This document shows positions 41,630 to 50,346 of a stretch of DNA of 64,000 nucleotides, piece by piece. Under the pieces are notes generated by a model, which searched no databases, was not told where the DNA came from, and worked only from the letters and a program-made list of their open reading frames with translations. The first letter of the stretch is position 1, and each line of letters opens with the position of its first letter. Origin of the DNA: Paenibacillus_AR mesotrionivorans (lineage in GTDB: Bacteria; Bacillota; Bacilli; Paenibacillales; NBRC-103111); NCBI RefSeq assembly GCF_046098205.1, contig NZ_JBJURJ010000016.1, forward strand, positions 1 to 64,000, written 5' to 3'. The translations under genes were made by a program, and so were the position numbers.

Positions 41630-42949
41630 CTACTTCTTGCCGCTGGTGATCTGCTCCTTGATGGTTTTGGCAGCAGAGTCCAAGGTGGATTTCACATCCG
41701 CGTTGGTATCCCATATGGAGGTGACGGCACCTTCCATAGGAGCCCAGACACTGGCCATGGCCGGAATGGAGGGCATAATCTCCGAGCTGGCGAATTGCGT
41801 CAGGAAGGCACTGGACAAGGCATCCGCTTTGACCGCAGAATCATTGGCAACCTCTTGGTTGGCAGGCAATATCCCCGTCTTCTGATAGCAGCTCAGCTGG
41901 TTCTCCTTGGAGGTCAGGAAGTTGGCCAACAGCCGGGCCGCTTTCGGATACTTGGTGTACGTATTCACGTAATAGGACCGGACGCCGGAGAAGGAAACCG
42001 ACTTTTTGCCTTCCGGCAGATCAGGCAGGGGGGCTACGCCCAAATTGATCTTATCCTTGAAGCTGCCGATGGACCAGGGGCCGTCGATATTCATGGCCAG
42101 CTTGCCGTCGGCGAACAGCTGGGTTTTGATGTCGAAGGTCAGGTCGGCGACCTTGGGCGGAAGAATGCTCCGGAGCGACTGCATAAAGGTCAGGCCCTTG
42201 ACAGCTCCGCTGTTGTTCAGGCCGATATCGTTGGAATCCGTGCCCTTGCCGCCGAATACGTAAGCGCCGTACGGAGCCATAAAGGCATAGTCGTAATAAA
42301 GGGTTTTGACCTCCCACATGATGGCGTATTTCCGGGCTTTTTCGTCGTTGAAGATTTTGGCGAAGGCGATGACCTCGTCCCAGGTTTTCGGCGGATTCGG
42401 AACCAGGTCCTTATTGTAAAACAAGGCGTAGGTTTCCACCGACTTGGGGTATCCGTACAAGGTGCCCTTGTAGGTGGACGCCTCAATGGCGTTTTTCTGG
42501 GAGCGGGCCGTTACATCCTTGGCGAATACATCATTGGGGAGGAGCAATCCGGCAGAAGCCGCATCCCCCAGCTTATCCTGGGGAAACAGCACCACATCGC
42601 CGCCGGTTCCCGCCGGTCCGTCCGTTGTCAGGCGCCCTGCCTGGTCTGGGGCCGGGACCTCCTCGATCTTCACCTCGACGTTATACTTGGCCTTGAAGGC
42701 AGCGGCTACCTCGGTGGCCCATTGTTTGGCCTCCTTGTCTTCCCACAGGGTGAGGACGGCGCCCTTCTCTGGCTGAAGCTCTGCACCGGCAGTGCTGCTG
42801 GTGCTTGGGGCAGTTGAGGCTGAGGAAGCGGGTGAAGCGGCCCCGGATGCGGCCGGGGAAGAAGCGGAATCGGAATTAGAGCTGCAAGCTGTAATCGGAG
42901 CCATCACCAAACCAGCCGAAAGAATAACGCCAACCGTTTTTTTAAACAT
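41630..42949 (-). CDS. mdxE: Maltodextrin-binding lipoprotein MdxE/MalE
   Basis: 439 residues. Lipoprotein signal: MFKKTVGVILSAGLVMAPITAC with Cys22 as lipidation site, followed by a Ser/Ala/Pro-rich linker. Solute-binding protein family 1 landmarks: LTLWEDKEAKQWATEVAAAF, GPAGTGGDVVLFPQDKLG, YPKSVETYALFYNKDLV, MNIDGPWSIGSF. First gene of the unit, controlled by the promoter and operator at 42994-43049. Confidence 0.9.
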   Translation of the reverse strand: MFKKTVGVILSAGLVMAPITACSSNSDSASSPAASGAASPASSASTAPSTSSTAGAELQPEKGAVLTLWEDKEAKQWATEVAAAFKAKYNVEVKIEEVPAPDQAGRLTTDGPAGTGGDVVLFPQDKLGDAASAGLLLPNDVFAKDVTARSQKNAIEASTYKGTLYGYPKSVETYALFYNKDLVPNPPKTWDEVIAFAKIFNDEKARKYAIMWEVKTLYYDYAFMAPYGAYVFGGKGTDSNDIGLNNSGAVKGLTFMQSLRSILPPKVADLTFDIKTQLFADGKLAMNIDGPWSIGSFKDKINLGVAPLPDLPEGKKSVSFSGVRSYYVNTYTKYPKAARLLANFLTSKENQLSCYQKTGILPANQEVANDSAVKADALSSAFLTQFASSEIMPSIPAMASVWAPMEGAVTSIWDTNADVKSTLDSAAKTIKEQITSGKK

Positions 42950-42993
42950 GGAATTCCCCCCATTAACGTGATAAGCGCAATGTGATTCAGATA

Positions 42994-43049
42994 AGGAAAC
43001 CGGTTTCCTAAATCGCTTTCAGAATAGCACAGTTCATGTTCCAATACAA
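42994..43049 (-). promoter_or_regulatory. mdx promoter and LacI-type operator
   Basis: On the minus strand, TTGTAT (43049-43044), 17 bp, TATTCT (43026-43021), then the 16-bp palindrome AGGAAACCGGTTTCCT (42994-43009) in the transcription start region. A central CG in an AAAC/GTTT palindrome is typical for LacI-family repressors. The divergent LacI-type gene at 43176 is the obvious ligand-dependent repressor. Confidence 0.75.
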
Positions 43050-43175
43050 TCCTCCCCCCCAAAAATATTTATAACGGCGATTCGTCAAACACTGTCCGTT
43101 TTGCGGGAAATATGTTTATAATGAAAACGGTACTGCCTTTAGACGCAGCTTCAAAAACGGAGTGTGAGCAGTTTC

Positions 43176-44201
43176 ATGAAGATTACAATCAACGAAATCG
43201 CCAAAGCCGCCAATGTGGCCAAATCCACAGTTTCCAAGGTCATAAACAATTCACCGACCATCTCGGAGGCCACCCGCAATAAGGTCCTGCAGATTATGAA
43301 GGACATGAATTTCACCCCTGACAGCGCGGCTACCCAGCTGGCCAAGCGGGCTTCGCTTATGGTGGGGCTGGTGATTGACATAGACCGTAAGGATGATTTC
43401 CTGAATCCGTTCTTCTACAGCATCATCGGCGGGGTGGAGAGTGTGATGGGGCTCCATCAATACGACCTGGCCATCTCCAATATCCGCAGCCTGGGGAGCT
43501 ACACCCGGATGGATCTCCTGCGGCGGTTTGTCTACAACAACCGGATGGACGGGCTGATCCTGCATACGCTGACCGCAGAGCAGTCCCTCATCGACGAGCT
43601 GGAGCGGTTGGGCTTTCCCTATGCCGTTATCGGGAAACCCGTTGCTGAGGGCGTGATCGCCTGGACGGACGGGGACAACGAAACAGGCGGAGAGATGGCG
43701 GCACGACATCTGCTGGAGCAAGGCTACGGCAAGATCGGGTTTATCGGAGGGGACTTCGGCGAGCCTCTGGCCCAAAGCCGGTTAAGAGGATATAAACGGG
43801 TGATCCCAGGCGGGGATGATCCTTTTCCCTATTGCCTGCCGGGACCCAGCGATGAGAACGGCGGCTACAGCATGATGCAGTCGCTGTTGGCTCTTCCCGA
43901 GCCGCCAGATGCGGCGGTCTGCATCAACAATCTGGTGGCCTTCGGCGCGTTGAAGGCGCTGCAGGAAGCGGATATCGCCGTACCCCGGGACTTTGGGCTG
44001 GTCACCTTCGACGATTATCCCATTGCGCCCTATACAACACCGGCCTTAACCTGCCTGGATATCGACACCTTCGAGATCGGGGTCAGAGCCGCCCATCTGC
44101 TCCTGGAAAAAATGGGTGACCCGACCAAACCCATTCCCCCGCAGCTGCTTGCCCCCAAGCTGATCGTCCGCGGCTCTTCGCAGAAGCGGACGGAATACTA
44201 A
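43176..44201 (+). CDS. LacI-family repressor of the maltodextrin genes
   Basis: 341 residues from ATG 43176 (GGAG 13 bp upstream, a little long; GTG 43164 is too close to it). LacI helix-turn-helix at residues 1-55 (TINEIAKAANVAKSTVSKV, hinge PDSAATQLA), then a periplasmic-binding-like effector domain (GLVIDI, DGLILHTL, AARHLLEQGYGKIGFIGG, DFGLVTFDDYPIAPYTTPALT). Divergent from mdxE, with the operator between them. The effector is probably maltose or a maltodextrin. Confidence 0.85.
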   Translation: MKITINEIAKAANVAKSTVSKVINNSPTISEATRNKVLQIMKDMNFTPDSAATQLAKRASLMVGLVIDIDRKDDFLNPFFYSIIGGVESVMGLHQYDLAISNIRSLGSYTRMDLLRRFVYNNRMDGLILHTLTAEQSLIDELERLGFPYAVIGKPVAEGVIAWTDGDNETGGEMAARHLLEQGYGKIGFIGGDFGEPLAQSRLRGYKRVIPGGDDPFPYCLPGPSDENGGYSMMQSLLALPEPPDAAVCINNLVAFGALKALQEADIAVPRDFGLVTFDDYPIAPYTTPALTCLDIDTFEIGVRAAHLLLEKMGDPTKPIPPQLLAPKLIVRGSSQKRTEY

Positions 44202-44216
44202 CGCAATATGCAGACA

Positions 44217-44240
44217 AAAGCCCCAATCCGGGGCTTTTTC
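44217..44240 (+). terminator. Terminator after the LacI-family gene
   Basis: Perfect stem AAAGCCCC / GGGGCTTT with 5-nt loop and a T run, 15 bp after the stop codon. Confidence 0.9.
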
Positions 44241-44333
44241 TTATCATTTCACCTGTTCTTTTATATTGAAATTATTATAATAGAGTAATAGACATACATG
44301 CCGTAGGCGGGAAACCGCCAGGAGGAAGATACG

Positions 44334-47300
44334 ATGGGTTATCCCCCAGAGGAACGTTTACCGATGCTGGAAGCGATTTGGGAGCAGGTTCCCGTAGGGA
44401 TCTCGATATATTCTGCAGTGAACGGCAGGCTAATGGATGCCAACCCGGCACTGCTGTCCATGCTTGGGTACTCCAGCGAAGAGCTGAAGCTCTGCCGCGC
44501 CGTTGATTTGCTGGCCCCTGCCGACCAGGGCATGTTTACGCCGGAGCGGTTGAATGCGTTACAGAACAGCGCCCCATTTCCGCAGGAGGATTGGGGAGAG
44601 CTGCAGTTTATACATAAAAACGGGCAGCCCGTTTGGATTCAGGTGAGGGCATTGTCCGCGCTAGTGAAGGAAAAAGCAGTGCTTTTTATGATGAGGGATG
44701 TCACCCTCGAACGGGAGAAGCGCAAAAATAACCAGAATAACGAAGCATTGGCTCAGCTGATGACCAACAGCAAGCATGACATGATTTCCTTTACCACTCC
44801 TGATGGAATCCTGACCTACATATCCCCCTCCTGCAAGGAGCTGCTGGGTTATGGACAGGAGGAAATGATCGGCAGAAGCCGGTTCGAATTTTATCATCCG
44901 GATGAATTCAAGGATGTAACCCCGGAGGAGTTCTATGCCGGCGGGGATGTGAAGCAGCGCCGTCTGCGCCACAAGCAAGGCAATTACCTTTGGTTCGAAA
45001 TTTCCTTCCAGTACATGTTCGATGAACGCGGCAATGTGGAGCTTATGCTGGGTATGGGGAGGGATATTACCGGCCGCAAGAATGTGGAGCATATCCTCGC
45101 CGAAGCCCAGCGTATCGCCCACATCGGATCGTGGGACTGGCATATTGCCGAGGGCAAGCTGTATTTCTCCGAGGAAGCCCGCAGAATATTCGGCTACGCG
45201 GTAGAACGGGTGGAGGATGAAACGCTGGAGCATTTGTACTCCGTCTTGCATCCCGAGGATCGCGAGCGTCTCCGGGATTGTATGCGTGAAACAGCGGAAA
45301 CCGGTGTGCCGAGGGAAATCACATACCGCATTTTCCTGCCGGCCCATGAGATGCGTGTCATTCATGTCCAATGGGAAATGACGTGGCAGGATGACGGCAA
45401 GCCCCACCGCTGCATCGGCTACGCCCAAGACATTACCGGCAAGGTGGAAATGGAGCGTATGCTCCGGGAAAGCGAGCAGCGTTACCGGTCATTATTTGAG
45501 TATAATCCTTTTTGTGTGTTCCAAATGGATTTGACGGGGCGGATGCTGACTGCCAACCCCCATGTGGAATCCCTGACCGGCTGGTCCGTCAGCGATATTC
45601 AAGATCATTCCTTCCTCAAAATTATCCATCCCCGCGAGATCAACCGGATCAAAAAACAGTTTATCCGGGTAAGGGAAGGGAACGCTTGTACCACGGAATG
45701 CGCCATCCTGCATAAAAATGGCAGCTGGATCGATTTAAGCCTGACCCTGCTGCCGATTATTGTGGATGACAAGGTCGCCGGCGTATACGGCATTGCCAAT
45801 GACATTACGGAGCAGAAGCGGTATGTGGAGCAGATTGAAAAGCTGAATGACGAACGGACTCTGTTGCTTAATGCGGTTTCGGAAGGGATTGCCGGTCTCG
45901 ACGCCAACGGGAATATGACCTTCATCAATCCTGCAGGGGCCAAAATATTCGGCTTCGACCATGGCGAGGAGAAGGAGGCGCTGCGCCAGATCTCGCTGCT
46001 CAATGTTCATGGTCCCGACGGATCCGTTTTCCCGGAAGGCCACACTCCCATTGACCGGGCACTCCGGGACGGCATTCCCAGACGCAACCAGGAAGGAATT
46101 TTTTGGCGGAGGGATGGCACCAGCTTTTTCGCCAGCTATCAGGTTAGCCCCTTGGACCGGGAGCATGCCCGGGGTGTCGTGGTGGTCTTCCGGGATTTGA
46201 CGGAGGAGCAGGAAATTATCCGGGCCAAGGAATCCGCTGAGCGGGCCGACCAGGCGAAGTCGGAGTTTCTCGCCATTATGAGTCATGAGCTGCGGACGCC
46301 CATGAACGGCATTATCGGGATGGCGGAGCTGCTGGCGGAGATGTCCCTTCAGCAGGAGCAGCGTGAGCTGGTGGACGTCATTGTCGGGAGCGGCCATTCC
46401 CTTCTTAAGATCGTCAATGAAATTCTGGATTTCAGCAAAATGGAGGCAGGCAAGCTGGACATCCATACAGGACCTATGTCCGTCTCTATGATTCTGTCGG
46501 ATGTGGCGGATCTGTTCCAGCAACGGGGAGAATCCAAGAACCTGACGATATCCACCGAAGTTGACCCGGCCATTCCCGAGCTATTGGCGGGGGATGAGGG
46601 AAGACTAAGGCAAATTCTGATTAATTTGGTGGGGAATGCAGTAAAATTCACGGACTCCGGCTTCGTTAGTATCTCTGTGGAGCTGATGCATACGGATCAG
46701 GACAAAGCCTTCCTTGAGTTCCGTGTCCGGGACACGGGCATCGGCATTCCCCTGGACCGTCAGCACCAGCTGTTCCATTCCTTCTCCCAGCTGCACCCCT
46801 CCATTAACCGCAAATACGGCGGGACAGGTCTGGGGTTAGCCATCAGCAAGAAGCTGGTGGAGCTGATGGGGGGATACATCGGCGTCGAAAGCGATGAAGG
46901 CAAGGGTTCGGTGTTTCACTTTACACTGCCGCTTGATTTTCTGGAGGGGCCTGCGGCTGGTCCGGAGCCCAAGCCGGAGCGGCGGGAGCCTGCCGTTCCG
47001 GTGGAGGGACTGTACGGTCCCATGCGCATTCTGGTGGCAGAGGATAACGAGGCCAACCGGATGCTTCTCAAGATCATCCTCGGACGGCTGGGATATTATC
47101 CGGATTGGGCTGAGGACGGGATGGAGGCGCTGCAGCGGATTCGCCAGTCACCTTATGACATCGTGCTCCTGGATATCCAGATGCCCCGTATGGACGGTCT
47201 GGAGGTGGTTTCATTGATCAAACGGGAGATGCTGCCCTGGAGTCTTCCCACATTTATTGCCATCACCGCCTTCGCCCGCCGGGAGGACAGGGCCATCTGC

Positions 47301-47399
47301 CTGGAGGCCGGAATGGACGATTATATATGTAAACCCGTCAGACGGATGGATATCGAAGCAATATTGGCGAAATGGGCCCATGTAATAAAAAGCCATTAG
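44334..47399 (+). CDS. Multi-PAS hybrid sensor histidine kinase
   Basis: 1021 residues, ATG with AGGAGG 9 bp upstream. No membrane helices. About five PAS/PAC domains (starting near 10, 140, 260, 385 and 510; for example FTTPDGILTYISPSCKELLG, IAHIGSWDWHIAEGKLYFSEE, GLDANGNMTFINPAGAKIFG), then HisKA with MSHELRTPMNGIIG (His651), HATPase with NLVGNAVKFTDSG, DTGIGIP and GGTGLGLAISKKLVELMGG, and a C-terminal receiver (ILVAEDNEANRMLL, VLLDIQMPRMDG with phospho-Asp near 947, YICKPVRRMD). A cytoplasmic sensor; signal unknown. No partner regulator is adjacent. Has its own terminator, so monocistronic. Confidence 0.9.
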   Translation: MGYPPEERLPMLEAIWEQVPVGISIYSAVNGRLMDANPALLSMLGYSSEELKLCRAVDLLAPADQGMFTPERLNALQNSAPFPQEDWGELQFIHKNGQPVWIQVRALSALVKEKAVLFMMRDVTLEREKRKNNQNNEALAQLMTNSKHDMISFTTPDGILTYISPSCKELLGYGQEEMIGRSRFEFYHPDEFKDVTPEEFYAGGDVKQRRLRHKQGNYLWFEISFQYMFDERGNVELMLGMGRDITGRKNVEHILAEAQRIAHIGSWDWHIAEGKLYFSEEARRIFGYAVERVEDETLEHLYSVLHPEDRERLRDCMRETAETGVPREITYRIFLPAHEMRVIHVQWEMTWQDDGKPHRCIGYAQDITGKVEMERMLRESEQRYRSLFEYNPFCVFQMDLTGRMLTANPHVESLTGWSVSDIQDHSFLKIIHPREINRIKKQFIRVREGNACTTECAILHKNGSWIDLSLTLLPIIVDDKVAGVYGIANDITEQKRYVEQIEKLNDERTLLLNAVSEGIAGLDANGNMTFINPAGAKIFGFDHGEEKEALRQISLLNVHGPDGSVFPEGHTPIDRALRDGIPRRNQEGIFWRRDGTSFFASYQVSPLDREHARGVVVVFRDLTEEQEIIRAKESAERADQAKSEFLAIMSHELRTPMNGIIGMAELLAEMSLQQEQRELVDVIVGSGHSLLKIVNEILDFSKMEAGKLDIHTGPMSVSMILSDVADLFQQRGESKNLTISTEVDPAIPELLAGDEGRLRQILINLVGNAVKFTDSGFVSISVELMHTDQDKAFLEFRVRDTGIGIPLDRQHQLFHSFSQLHPSINRKYGGTGLGLAISKKLVELMGGYIGVESDEGKGSVFHFTLPLDFLEGPAAGPEPKPERREPAVPVEGLYGPMRILVAEDNEANRMLLKIILGRLGYYPDWAEDGMEALQRIRQSPYDIVLLDIQMPRMDGLEVVSLIKREMLPWSLPTFIAITAFARREDRAICLEAGMDDYICKPVRRMDIEAILAKWAHVIKSH

Positions 47400-47439
47400 G
47401 GGCTGGCTTAATCCCCGAAGTTCCAGTCACTGCTGAGCT

Positions 47440-47477
47440 TCCCTCATGCTGCGGAAAACGCGCGTGAGGGATTTTTT
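47440..47477 (+). terminator. Terminator after the hybrid kinase
   Basis: Stem TCCCTCATGC / GCGTGAGGGA (one G-T pair) around a 12-nt loop, followed by TTTTTT. Confidence 0.8.
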
Positions 47478-47493
47478 ATTTTCAGAAAAAAGA

Positions 47494-47558
47494 TTGACAA
47501 GGTACAAGGTGACCACTATACTTTAAAACATTAAACCGACTAATAAGGTATGAATTTA
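47494..47558 (+). promoter_or_regulatory. Promoter of the metQ-type unit with candidate operator
   Basis: TTGACA (47494-47499), exactly 17 bp, TATACT (47517-47522): close to ideal sigma-A. Downstream, at 47533-47558, ACCGACTAATAAGGTATGAATTT is AT-rich with an ACC/GGT dyad and resembles sulfur-control (CymR-type) sites of Bacillales in ending GAATTT; that is a weak resemblance. No S-box or T-box structure fits in the 95-bp leader. Confidence 0.55.
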
Positions 47559-47616
47559 AGAGTAGAAACATGCACTTATTAGACCACTTCAAAAAAGAGA
47601 TAAGGGAGAGAGCATC

Positions 47617-48507
47617 ATGGTGAAAAAGACTAACAGGTGGCTGATTCTGGCTTTGGCGATATCCGTGTTCGGGCTGCTGCTGACGGCATGCGGGGGAAAG
47701 GATGAACCCGGCAATGCCGCAGCCTCTGCGGGAGCCGGAGCATCTCCTGCCGCCAACAAAAATATAAAGATCGGCGTATCCCCCGGGCCCTATGGCGACA
47801 TGATCAAGGTGGCCATTGCCCCGTACATGGAGAAGCTGGGCTACAAGATCGAAGTGGTTCAATTCAGCGATTATGTCCAGCCTGACCAGGCATTGGGCAG
47901 CAAGGAAATCGACGCCAACCTGATGCAGCATACGGTGTATCTGACCAAGTTTGCAGCCGATAACAAGCTGGATATCGGCAAGGTGATTTCGGTCCCTACA
48001 GCCGGGATGGGGGTATTCTCCAACAAGGTGAAAAGCCTGAAGGAAATCCCTGACGGCTCCAAGGTCGCCATCGCTGTGGACGCCTCCAACCTGGCCCGCT
48101 CCTTACGTTTCCTGAAGTCTCTGGAGCTGATCGATCTGAAGGCGGATGTGGATGCCACCAAAGCGACTGTACATGATATCTCCAGCAATCCCCGCAAGCT
48201 GGAATTCGTGACCATGGATGCGGCACAGATTTCCCGAAGCCTGGACAGTGTGGCAGTAGGGCTCATTCCCGGCAACTTCGCCATCGCCGCCAAGCTGGAC
48301 TTCTCCAAGGCCCTTGCGGTAGAGAAGCTGACCGAGGACTACAAAAACGTGGTAGCGGTGCGTACCCCGGATATCACCGGCCAGTTGGGCAAGGATCTGA
48401 AGGCTGCCGTGGAATCCGAGGAATTCCATAAGGCCATTGAGGATGCCAACGGAATCTTCAAGGCCTTCGACAAGCCGGAATGGTATACCGCCAAATACGG
48501 CAAATAA
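47617..48507 (+). CDS. metQ: MetQ-type (NlpA family) substrate-binding lipoprotein
   Basis: 296 residues, ATG behind AAGGGAGAG. Signal peptide with lipobox LLLTACGG (Cys near 27). NlpA/MetQ landmarks: IKIGVSPGPYGDMIKVAIAPYMEKLGYK, VEVVQFSDYVQPDQAL-type segment, ANLMQHTVYLTKF, VALGLIPGNFAIA-like motif (VAVGLIPGNFAIAAKLD). It binds methionine or a related compound outside the membrane. A strong hairpin follows before the ATPase gene. Confidence 0.85.
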   Translation: MVKKTNRWLILALAISVFGLLLTACGGKDEPGNAAASAGAGASPAANKNIKIGVSPGPYGDMIKVAIAPYMEKLGYKIEVVQFSDYVQPDQALGSKEIDANLMQHTVYLTKFAADNKLDIGKVISVPTAGMGVFSNKVKSLKEIPDGSKVAIAVDASNLARSLRFLKSLELIDLKADVDATKATVHDISSNPRKLEFVTMDAAQISRSLDSVAVGLIPGNFAIAAKLDFSKALAVEKLTEDYKNVVAVRTPDITGQLGKDLKAAVESEEFHKAIEDANGIFKAFDKPEWYTAKYGK

Positions 48508-48525
48508 GCTGCAGTGCAGCACGTC

Positions 48526-48574
48526 CAAGGGAGTGGCCGCCGGAAGCAGGAGCTTCGTGGAAGCCACTCCCTTG
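48526..48574 (+). other. Stable hairpin between metQ and metN
   Basis: A perfect 12-bp stem CAAGGGAGTGGC (48526-48537) / GCCACTCCCTTG (48563-48574) with a smaller inner hairpin (GAAGC/GCTTC). No T run follows, so it is more likely an mRNA-stabilising or partial-termination element that sets binding protein above transporter levels. Confidence 0.6.
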
Positions 48575-48643
48575 AGCCGTACCGAAAAGTGACCGGACAA
48601 CCGGAACAGTTGAGTCTTTCTTCTTAAGAAAGGGTGTCGGCAA

Positions 48644-49675
48644 TTGATCGTACTGGACAATATCAATGTGGTGTTTAAGCAGAAGGGCCGGAAATTAAAC
48701 GCCGTGGAAAATGCCTCCTTATCCATCGCCAAGGGTGAAATCTTCGGCATTGTTGGACCCAGCGGAGCCGGCAAAAGCACGCTGGTCCGTGTGATTAACC
48801 TGCTGCAGCCTCCCGCCTCCGGGAATGTGATCGTGGGCGGGCAGAATATTACCCGCTTTAAGGGAGCGGAGCTGCGCAAGGTGAGGCTTAGGATCGGCAT
48901 GATCTTTCAGCACTTTAACCTGATCAGCGGGGCAACGGTATACCATAATATCGCCTTTGCCTTGAAGGCCAACAATTGCCCCAAGGAAAAGATCCATACC
49001 CGGGTCACCGAGCTCCTGGCCCAGGTGAATCTGTCGGATAAGGCCCAGGTATACCCGGCTAATCTCAGCGGCGGACAGAAGCAACGGGTGGCCATAGCCC
49101 GTGCGCTGGCCAACGATCCCGAAATTCTCTTGTGCGACGAAGCGACGTCGGCGCTGGACCTGGAGAATACGGAGGAGATTATCCGGATTCTGCGCAGGAT
49201 CAACCGGGAGAATCCCATCACCATCGTATTTATTACCCATGAGATGGATGTGGCCAAGAAGCTGTTTGACCGGATTGCGGTGATGGCGGAGGGGAAAATT
49301 GTGGAAACGGGAGATACCTACCAGGTATTTACGGAGCCCCAGCATCCGATGACACGCTCACTGGTGGAGCGGGTGCTGAACATTGAGGTTCCTGAGAATC
49401 TGGTGACCGGTCCGGATGAGGTGCTGCTGAAGATTACCTACACCGGTGAACGGGCCTATGATCCGGTGATCAGCCGGGTGTCCAAGGACTTCGACGTGCT
49501 GGTGGACATTCTTCACGGCAAGATTGAGTATATCCACGGCAAACCGCTGGGGATTCTCTTGATCAAGCTGAGCGGCACACCGGAGGAAACGGCAAAAGCC
49601 AAGGCTTACATAGCGGGCCAGGTGTTCAAAATTGAGGAGCTTGCCGCCCACGGACATGGAGGTGCAAGCCGATGA
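48644..49675 (+). CDS. metN: MetN-type ABC ATPase (TTG start)
   Basis: 343 residues from TTG 48644 (AAAGGG 9 bp upstream). ABC ATPase: Walker A GPSGAGKST, Q-loop IFQHFNLI, signature LSGGQKQRVAIARAL, Walker B LLCDEATSALD, H-loop THEMDV. The C-terminal 80 residues form the NIL (ferredoxin-like) regulatory domain typical of MetN, which senses methionine. Overlaps metI by 4 bp. Confidence 0.88.
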   Translation: MIVLDNINVVFKQKGRKLNAVENASLSIAKGEIFGIVGPSGAGKSTLVRVINLLQPPASGNVIVGGQNITRFKGAELRKVRLRIGMIFQHFNLISGATVYHNIAFALKANNCPKEKIHTRVTELLAQVNLSDKAQVYPANLSGGQKQRVAIARALANDPEILLCDEATSALDLENTEEIIRILRRINRENPITIVFITHEMDVAKKLFDRIAVMAEGKIVETGDTYQVFTEPQHPMTRSLVERVLNIEVPENLVTGPDEVLLKITYTGERAYDPVISRVSKDFDVLVDILHGKIEYIHGKPLGILLIKLSGTPEETAKAKAYIAGQVFKIEELAAHGHGGASR

Positions 49676-50334
49676 ATACCACCTGGGATATTCTCCGCCT
49701 GGAATTAATGGACGCCATGGGGGAAACGGCCTTAATGGTCTGCATCGCCATGGCGGCGTCGCTGGTATTTGGCCTGCTGATTGGTCTGGTGCTGTATCTG
49801 ACCTCAAGCCGGCTGTTTTTCCCCAACCGGGTATTAAATGCAATCATGGGTATTATCGTCAATATCATCCGTTCGGTTCCTTTCGTCATTCTGCTGGTGC
49901 TGTTGATCCCCATCACCAAGGTTATTGCCGGCAGCAGCATCGGTCCGGTAGCGGCGTCGGTACCGCTGGCCTTTGCATCCATCGCTTTTTTTGCCCGTTT
50001 GGTGGAAGCGGCCTTCAGCGAGGTGGATAAAGGTGTGCTGGAGGCAGCCATCGCTACAGGAGCCAAGCTCAGCTTAATTCTGCGCAAGGTGCTGTTTGTG
50101 GAGGCCATGCCCGGGCTCATCCGGGCCACCACCGTCACCGTCATCAGCCTTATCGGCTACTCGGCCATGGCCGGCCTGGTTGGCGGCGGAGGTGTAGGCG
50201 ACCTGGCCATTCAGTATGGCTATTACCGCTACGAAACCGGGGTGATGTTTGCGACCGTTATCCTGCTGATCGTGATCGTGCAAGGAGCCCAATTCATCGG
50301 AGACTGGTTCGCCCGGTTGTTTACCCGGAGGTAG
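49672..50334 (+). CDS. metI: MetI-type ABC permease
   Basis: 220 residues, five membrane helices, with the MetI signature NIIRSVPFVILLVLLIPITK (start of the permease core) and the EAA loop LEAAIATGAKLSLILRKVLFVEAMPG. AGLVGGGGVGDLAIQYGYYRY is the conserved C-terminal part. Coupled to metN by ATGA. Confidence 0.9.
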   Translation: MNTTWDILRLELMDAMGETALMVCIAMAASLVFGLLIGLVLYLTSSRLFFPNRVLNAIMGIIVNIIRSVPFVILLVLLIPITKVIAGSSIGPVAASVPLAFASIAFFARLVEAAFSEVDKGVLEAAIATGAKLSLILRKVLFVEAMPGLIRATTVTVISLIGYSAMAGLVGGGGVGDLAIQYGYYRYETGVMFATVILLIVIVQGAQFIGDWFARLFTRR

Positions 50335-50346
50335 GAGGAAAACAGT

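Noticed and set aside
47478..47616. S-box (SAM) riboswitch expected before a metQ-type gene
   Set aside because: The leader after the promoter is only about 95 nt, AT-rich and lacks the conserved S-box helices.
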